Source of the DNA: Acorus gramineus
Taxonomy: Eukaryota; Streptophyta; Magnoliopsida; Acorales; Acoraceae
DNA length: 64,000 nucleotides
Direction: 5' to 3'
NCBI GenBank assembly: GCA_030737835.1
Contig: CM060855.1
Span: 14,699,438 to 14,763,437 of the forward strand
Below are positions 59,561 through 64,000 of the stretch, piece by piece. The stretch's first letter is position 1. Every line of letters starts with the position of its first letter. A program made the translations under genes and the position numbers. The notes beneath the pieces are model-generated. The model did no database searches. It was not told where the DNA came from and saw nothing but the letters and a program-made list of their open reading frames with translations.

Positions 59561-61860
59561 TATGCTTTCATTGCATAGGAATACTATTTAAAAACATATG
59601 TTTTTAAAAGTGGATGCTGACTGGTGTGATACTTACCACAGGCCCTCTAAGGCTCTAACATTCATAAAACACTCCTTTCTTAGTAGAAAGAACAATTTGA
59701 AAGCAAAATTTGAGAAAAGGAATCTCATACTCAATTTTTGGGTGTGGACCTCTGTTTATATTTTAGTCTTGGCTTGTCCATTACTTTTTGATGAAATCAC
59801 ATCATGTACATGTGTCACACAATTGTGAAACCACACATGAAAAGGGTATGGAGATACAAATACGTGTTGATATATGATTTGGGCGTGCATATGAATAATT
59901 AAATTCAATTCGTTATGAGCTAACATGTGGAGAGATCACATGTGTACTCAGGAGAGCCATAGGGTTGATTGGGCCGTCGATATTGAACATTTGTTGATAA
60001 CAAAATTGGAAAATATATTCCCCTGTTCATCCCTTTGCAATGTTTTCATCCTCAAGATCCTGGAAGAAATCTTTAATGGGTAAATTTTTGTGGGCCTTTT
60101 CATTTTTTTGAGCCAGCTCCAATTTTCTTGAAAGATGTTGGTTGTTTAGCTTTCTTATTGGCTGCTATAATCCTCACCTCATACTTTGTGCCTCTGTTTC
60201 CATTATTAGGTAGGTGTAGATTGTGCACTCTGGTCTGCAAGATCGAATACCAAGCAGCAGGTGTTGATGCCTTTCAACATCTCAACTGGAGTGACAAAGC
60301 CATTTTTGTACCATTATGATGAAGCTTATCTGTTAGTGGAAGGATTTTTTTTTACAATAGAGACATCATCCTCTGCCTGAACAATGGCTTGATTGCTCTG
60401 CTCTTCTGCCATAGTGACATCTTGAATGGGGGAGAATTTGTTAGATGTTTTAGAACCTTGTAAAGGAGCAGACTGATTTGATAGCAATGTTTAATTGTTT
60501 GTGAAGGGTTTTTTTGTTTAAACATTTGTGGTTGATACGGCGATTTAGCAATTTATTGAAGATGTTTTCATCTAGTGGTGACCTTTGACCATTTTTTTTC
60601 TTCTGATATATGTTTGTATGCAATTAGATGGGAACAATGTTAAGAGTTGGGTGGATGTACTGAAATTGTTTGAATACATTGATAGGTGTGCACCGTAATT
60701 GTGATTGTCCATGTTCTGTCATGCATTTTTAGAAAAAATGAGGTAATTTTAATGTTGAAGAAGTGATGTTGATTGCATAACTTTGTAATGGTATGTCATG
60801 ACTGATTAATAGGCCATATCCAAAAGAAGCCACACCTGGATCATTAATGACACCCAATATCCACATATTGGTTCCAAAAGGTCCACATTTTGGTTCCATA
60901 TCTTGAATTCAAATTCATTTTAGTTTCATGTTGAATTTTAACTCAAATTCATGTTATTTATGAAGAGATTCATTTTTTAGTTCCACATCTTGAATTCAAA
61001 TTCACACAAACACTTATTTAGTTTCCCGTATGTTTCATTGCAAACTATTCAGTACTAAACAATTGATGCTTCAATTGATATAAACAGAATAAACATCGGT
61101 TGTTTCCATTAAAAAATAAAGAAGAGACTAATGTGAATGTTTCACTAAACAGCTCCTCTATCAAGAGGAGTAGAAATGGTAGCCCAGAGTGAGATAGAAA
61201 GAGAGAGACTTCAATCAATACACAACATTCACATTCCTTCACATTCAATTAATACTAATTTGATATAAACATCATTCACGATTATTCGAATAAACAACAT
61301 TCACATTTACAGAGTTAACAACATTAACATATTACAAAAATTGACATATGTTACATTTGCTATGGCGGAGGAAAGAAGCAACTCTATTTCTTGTGATCAA
61401 AAGCTCTGAATTGGGGAATGTATTGTGAGTTGGTGGTGGTGGTACCAGTGTTTGAAGAGGAGGCATAGATTTGGACCTCTTTGGAATGTCCCAAAGTGAT
61501 CCTCCTCTCTATTTGCTTGAGACATAGAACCCACGTCTGGAACTGTAAAAATAACAAGAACCCACATCACAAAACCATCTGATAAGTCACAAAAGACTCT
61601 CCTAACTAACAATGCTAAAAAATCAGAGGCCAAATATAATAATAATAAACATATATAAAAAATGAATTATTTGGCAGACCTCTCCACAACCTTCATCTTT
61701 TAATGGGTTGAGACTTACAATGCCAATAATACAAAGGGTTGGATAAAAAAACGGTTGAGTTGATTGAAGATACTGTTTTTCATTCATGCATATCACCTAC
61801 TCAGTGTACTCAGTGTGACATCTGAAGGATTATAAATCAATTATTGAAGCACAAAACATG
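59561..61860. other. Intergenic, nothing recognised
   Basis: Moderately complex sequence without a supported gene. Short frames (59598, 60128, 61045, 61397) lack domains. 'tccacatcttgaattcaaattca' blocks recur near 60895 and 60985. The minus-strand stretch 61545-61400, after an acceptor-like 'tttttacag', could be an exon, but I cannot identify it. Confidence 0.35.
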
Positions 61861-61867
61861 TATTCAA

Positions 61868-62180
61868 ACCTTAGATGTGAAAAAACCCTATAGGTGCCAA
61901 CTGCTGCCATAAGCAAGCCTATCAAAACAACCCATACAGCAACCCATGCGGTCTTTGCTTGGATATAGCTCTTTTAGCTGCAAATAGCCATATAGAAAAT
62001 ATATGTTTAAAAACTCCAATTACGAGAGCACAAGAGAAAGTTGAACTTACCTATGCAAGTGTCTTGGTCTTTGATGTATAGAAGGTCTCCACTACAGGTG
62101 CATTCGAAGCTACCCCATGTGTTTTTGCAGCTGCACTCAGGGCAATGACACGCACCTTTTCTCTTTGCATTCATTTATAT
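61868..62180 (-). pseudogene. Vacuolar sorting receptor (VSR) gene fragment, broken
   Basis: VSRs are type I membrane receptors that carry proteins to the plant vacuole. On the minus strand, an exon-like segment after 'ctgacag' (62180-62051) encodes NECKEK, then, one base out of frame, CHCPECSCKNTWGS and CSGDLLYIKDQDTC, the last EGF-like repeat of VSRs. A second segment (about 61977-61870) encodes QAKTAWVAVWVVLIGLLMAA, the VSR transmembrane segment. A 1-nt frameshift in the EGF exon, an out-of-frame join and the absence of the luminal PA domain and of the YMPL tail motif indicate a decayed duplicate. Confidence 0.6.
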
Positions 62181-62749
62181 CTGTCAGCAAGAGGAAAACA
62201 AAAACAAACTTTGAGAAAGAAGTAAAACCTTGTGAGAATTAATTTAAAAAAAAAAACCTAAAACCAGTCTGAAAAACTGTGTAAATCTTCCATCTTGTTG
62301 ATGATAGTTCATGCATCAAATCCATTACCGAACAAAGAATCTTCAAAAGCTTAAACTTTTAATATGTTCATTTTTTTGGAATATCACTATAATACCTATG
62401 CTCAACTGATGGGGATCTACAAAAAATCAAAGAATTTGCACTCACTGGAAAGCATCATATTAATAGCAAGAATAAAAAAAAAAATTGAACACAAGTATAT
62501 ACAAATTAAAAATTTGAACACAGGCATATACATCTATTGCTTAATGTATCTTCTCTTTTTTTTGGTTCCAAATCCCTTCCTCAATAAGCATCTACAAAGT
62601 AAAAAAAAAACCAATCTACACCTACTTAATAATGGAAACAAATAATACTTTGAAGCTCTACCTCTCCATACACCGATAAGTTCTACCTCTCCATATTTCA
62701 TCACCAACCAAATAATACTTTGAAGAATGCTGTACAAAAAAACAAATCA

Positions 62750-62892
62750 CAAAAAAATCTAGATGTGACAACAAATCAGAAAAAAAAACCTAGATATGAA
62801 AACAAATCAGAAAGAAAACCTAGATCTGAAAATAAATCTGAAAAGAGAACCCTAAATTTGAAAACAAATCAGATAAAAACCTAGATAATCAG
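62750..62892. repeat. Minisatellite, about 30 bp x 4-5
   Basis: Imperfect units of 'cctagatatgaaaacaaatcagaaagaa' type starting near 62758, 62789, 62819, 62849 and 62880. Confidence 0.75.
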
Positions 62893-62937
62893 TACCTGAT
62901 TCAAAAAATGAAAAAATAACTTACATTGCGAATCGGT

Positions 62938-63063
62938 GGGGGTGGCCGTTGGTCGACGGGACGGGGAGGGGGTGGCCGGTGGTCGACGGGACGGGGAGGG
63001 GGTGGCCGGTGGTCGACGGGACGGGGAGGGGATGGCCGGTGGTTGACGGGCACGGGGAGGGGT
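62938..63063. repeat. GC-rich minisatellite, 30 bp x 4
   Basis: Four units containing 'ggtggccggtggtcgacggg' at 62941, 62971, 63001 and 63031. A 30-bp period keeps all frames open: the minus strand gives a 10-residue Pro/Arg/Ser repeat and the plus strand a Gly-rich one. A GTAAGT donor-like site on the minus strand (about 62928) lies just past the array. Confidence 0.85.
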
Positions 63064-63406
63064 GGACGTAGCCTAGCGGATGAGGGCGGAGCAGGTGGTG
63101 CAGTAGGTGGTGCTCCCCTTTTTTTTTTTTTTTTTTCCTGTGTGTGTTGTGTGAGTAGAAGAGAAGAATGAGAGGAGAGAGAGGGGGGAGAGGCTCTGGG
63201 GGGTCACGGTCTCAACCGGTTTCATCCGGTTCAAAAAAAAAAAAAAAAATTTTTTTTTTAAATCATCATCAGCCGTTCGATTGCGAGATCTGAGATCGGG
63301 GTGCGCACGATGGGGTGCACCGTGCGCACGGCCGCACCCCATCGCTCCCCTATATATATATATAGAGTAATGATACTCTGCGGACGTGCGGACGAAGTCC
63401 CCGTGC
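63064..63406. other. Intergenic, simple-sequence rich
   Basis: T-run near 63118-63136, an A/T-run palindrome near 63233-63261, and a palindrome-rich stretch 'ggtgcgcac...gtgcgcacggccgc' (63298-63345) followed by (TA)n. Likely MITE ends. No gene. Confidence 0.4.
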
Positions 63407-63720
63407 GGATCCGATTTTGACCGTCCGATCGTGCTCAATCGGACGGTCCAAAAAAAAAAAAAATCACTCGACGACCTCTGACTCTCTCTCTCGCGACTCG
63501 CGGATCTAATTTCGACCGTCCGATCGTGCTCGATCGGACGGTCCAAAAAAAAAAAAACAAATCACTCGACGACCACTGACTCTCACTCTCGCGACTCTCT
63601 CTCTCTCTCTCTGACTCTCTCTCCCTCTCTCGAAAAAAAAACACCCAAATCACTCGACGACCCTGACTCTCTCTCTCGCGACTCTCTCTCTCTCTCTGAC
63701 TCTCTCTCCCTCTCTCGACT
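63407..63720. repeat. Tandem repeat with hairpins and CT tracts, about 94-bp units
   Basis: Two full units (63407 and 63501) contain an inverted repeat, GACCGTCCGAT with ATCGGACGGTC (63419-63449 and 63514-63544), then an A-run, 'aaatcactcgacgacc' and CT repeats. A third partial unit starts at about 63648. The long minus-strand Arg/Glu/Ser frames here are produced by GA repeats, not genes. Confidence 0.7.
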
Positions 63721-63847
63721 CTCTCTGCCGGCGACCCCCCGCGACACCCGCGAGCATCGGCGAGCACCCGCGACCATCGGCGACCACCCACGACCATCGG
63801 CGAGGTTGAGCTCTCTGTCTCTATGTCTCTCTGTCTCTCTCTCTATG

Positions 63848-64000
63848 ATTAGGGTTTTTATCTAGGGTTTGTGATGTTTAGGGTTTTATCCTTTAGGGTT
63901 TGTGATGTTTAGGGTTTTATCCTTTAGGGTTTGTGATGATTGGGTGTTTTTTTATCTAGGGTTTTTGGTGATTGGGGTTTTTCATCTAGGGTTGTGATGA
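63848..64000 (+). repeat. Telobox-like 31-bp tandem array, runs to the window edge
   Basis: Units of 'agggtttgtgatgtttagggttttatcct' repeat with a 31-bp period (63864, 63895, 63926) and degenerate farther on. The motif TAGGGTTT is the reverse of the plant telobox. Such motifs are frequent near starts of ribosomal and replication genes; a gene may begin beyond the window. Confidence 0.7.

Noticed and set aside
63435..63797. Arg/Glu/Ser-rich minus-strand frames of 64-120 codons
   Set aside because: They are translations of GA/CT microsatellite repeats in overlapping frames.
1..64000. CRISPR arrays, operons, organelle or viral insertions
   Set aside because: No spaced direct repeats of CRISPR type, no polycistronic gene order, no recognisable plastid or mitochondrial genes and no viral replication or capsid domains were seen.

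Overview
This window is nuclear DNA from a flowering plant, very probably a eudicot. It is AT-rich, its genes are split by GT-AG introns, the recognisable proteins (UGT85A glucosyltransferases, a clade F-type PP2C, a STOP1-type zinc-finger protein) are plant families, and most of the rest is plant-style transposon sequence. The species cannot be told from the sequence alone. There is no rRNA, tRNA, CRISPR, phage or organelle signal.

Layout. 1-11.3 kb: intergenic repeats, including a foldback DNA transposon with a perfect 9-bp target duplication (222-1086), several short MITEs, a tRNA-derived SINE-like sequence, and a second SINE with a 13-bp target duplication. 11.4-13.5 kb: first UGT85A-type gene (two exons). 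13.5-24.6 kb: an 11-kb transposon block between the two UGT genes. It holds a 3.25-kb solo LTR with an extremely GC-rich core, a MULE-like element with long terminal inverted repeats, a hairpin element with a perfect 9-bp duplication, and a hAT-like MITE. 24.6-27.9 kb: second UGT85A-type gene, whose intron is filled by repeats. 28-39 kb: mostly MITEs, foldback elements and GC-rich cargo. 39.7-51.2 kb: a five-exon PP2C phosphatase gene whose third intron is 8.8 kb and carries a decayed LINE and other insertions. 51.6-53.1 kb: two LINE 3' fragments of opposite strand. 53.3-54.1 kb: a duplicated segment that folds like H/ACA snoRNA (tentative). 55-57 kb: decayed transposon-type reading frames. 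58.1-58.9 kb: an intronless STOP1-like zinc-finger gene on the minus strand with two G-boxes upstream. 61.9-62.2 kb: a broken vacuolar-sorting-receptor fragment. 62.7-64 kb: minisatellites, CT-rich triplicates and a telobox-like array.

The four intact genes do not form a pathway. The two UGTs are tandem paralogues of one ancestral gene: exon 1 has the same length, the intron has the same position and phase, and both have a GA-repeat directly before the ATG. They probably glucosylate small hydroxylated metabolites; the acceptor cannot be read from sequence. PP2C and the STOP1-like factor are independent regulatory genes.

I found no convincing undescribed system. The best leads are the hairpin and foldback transposons with exact target duplications, the CpG-rich solo LTR, a small SINE family, and the duplicated structured-RNA candidate. 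All exon joins, family calls and foldings were made by eye, without alignment, folding software or expression data.
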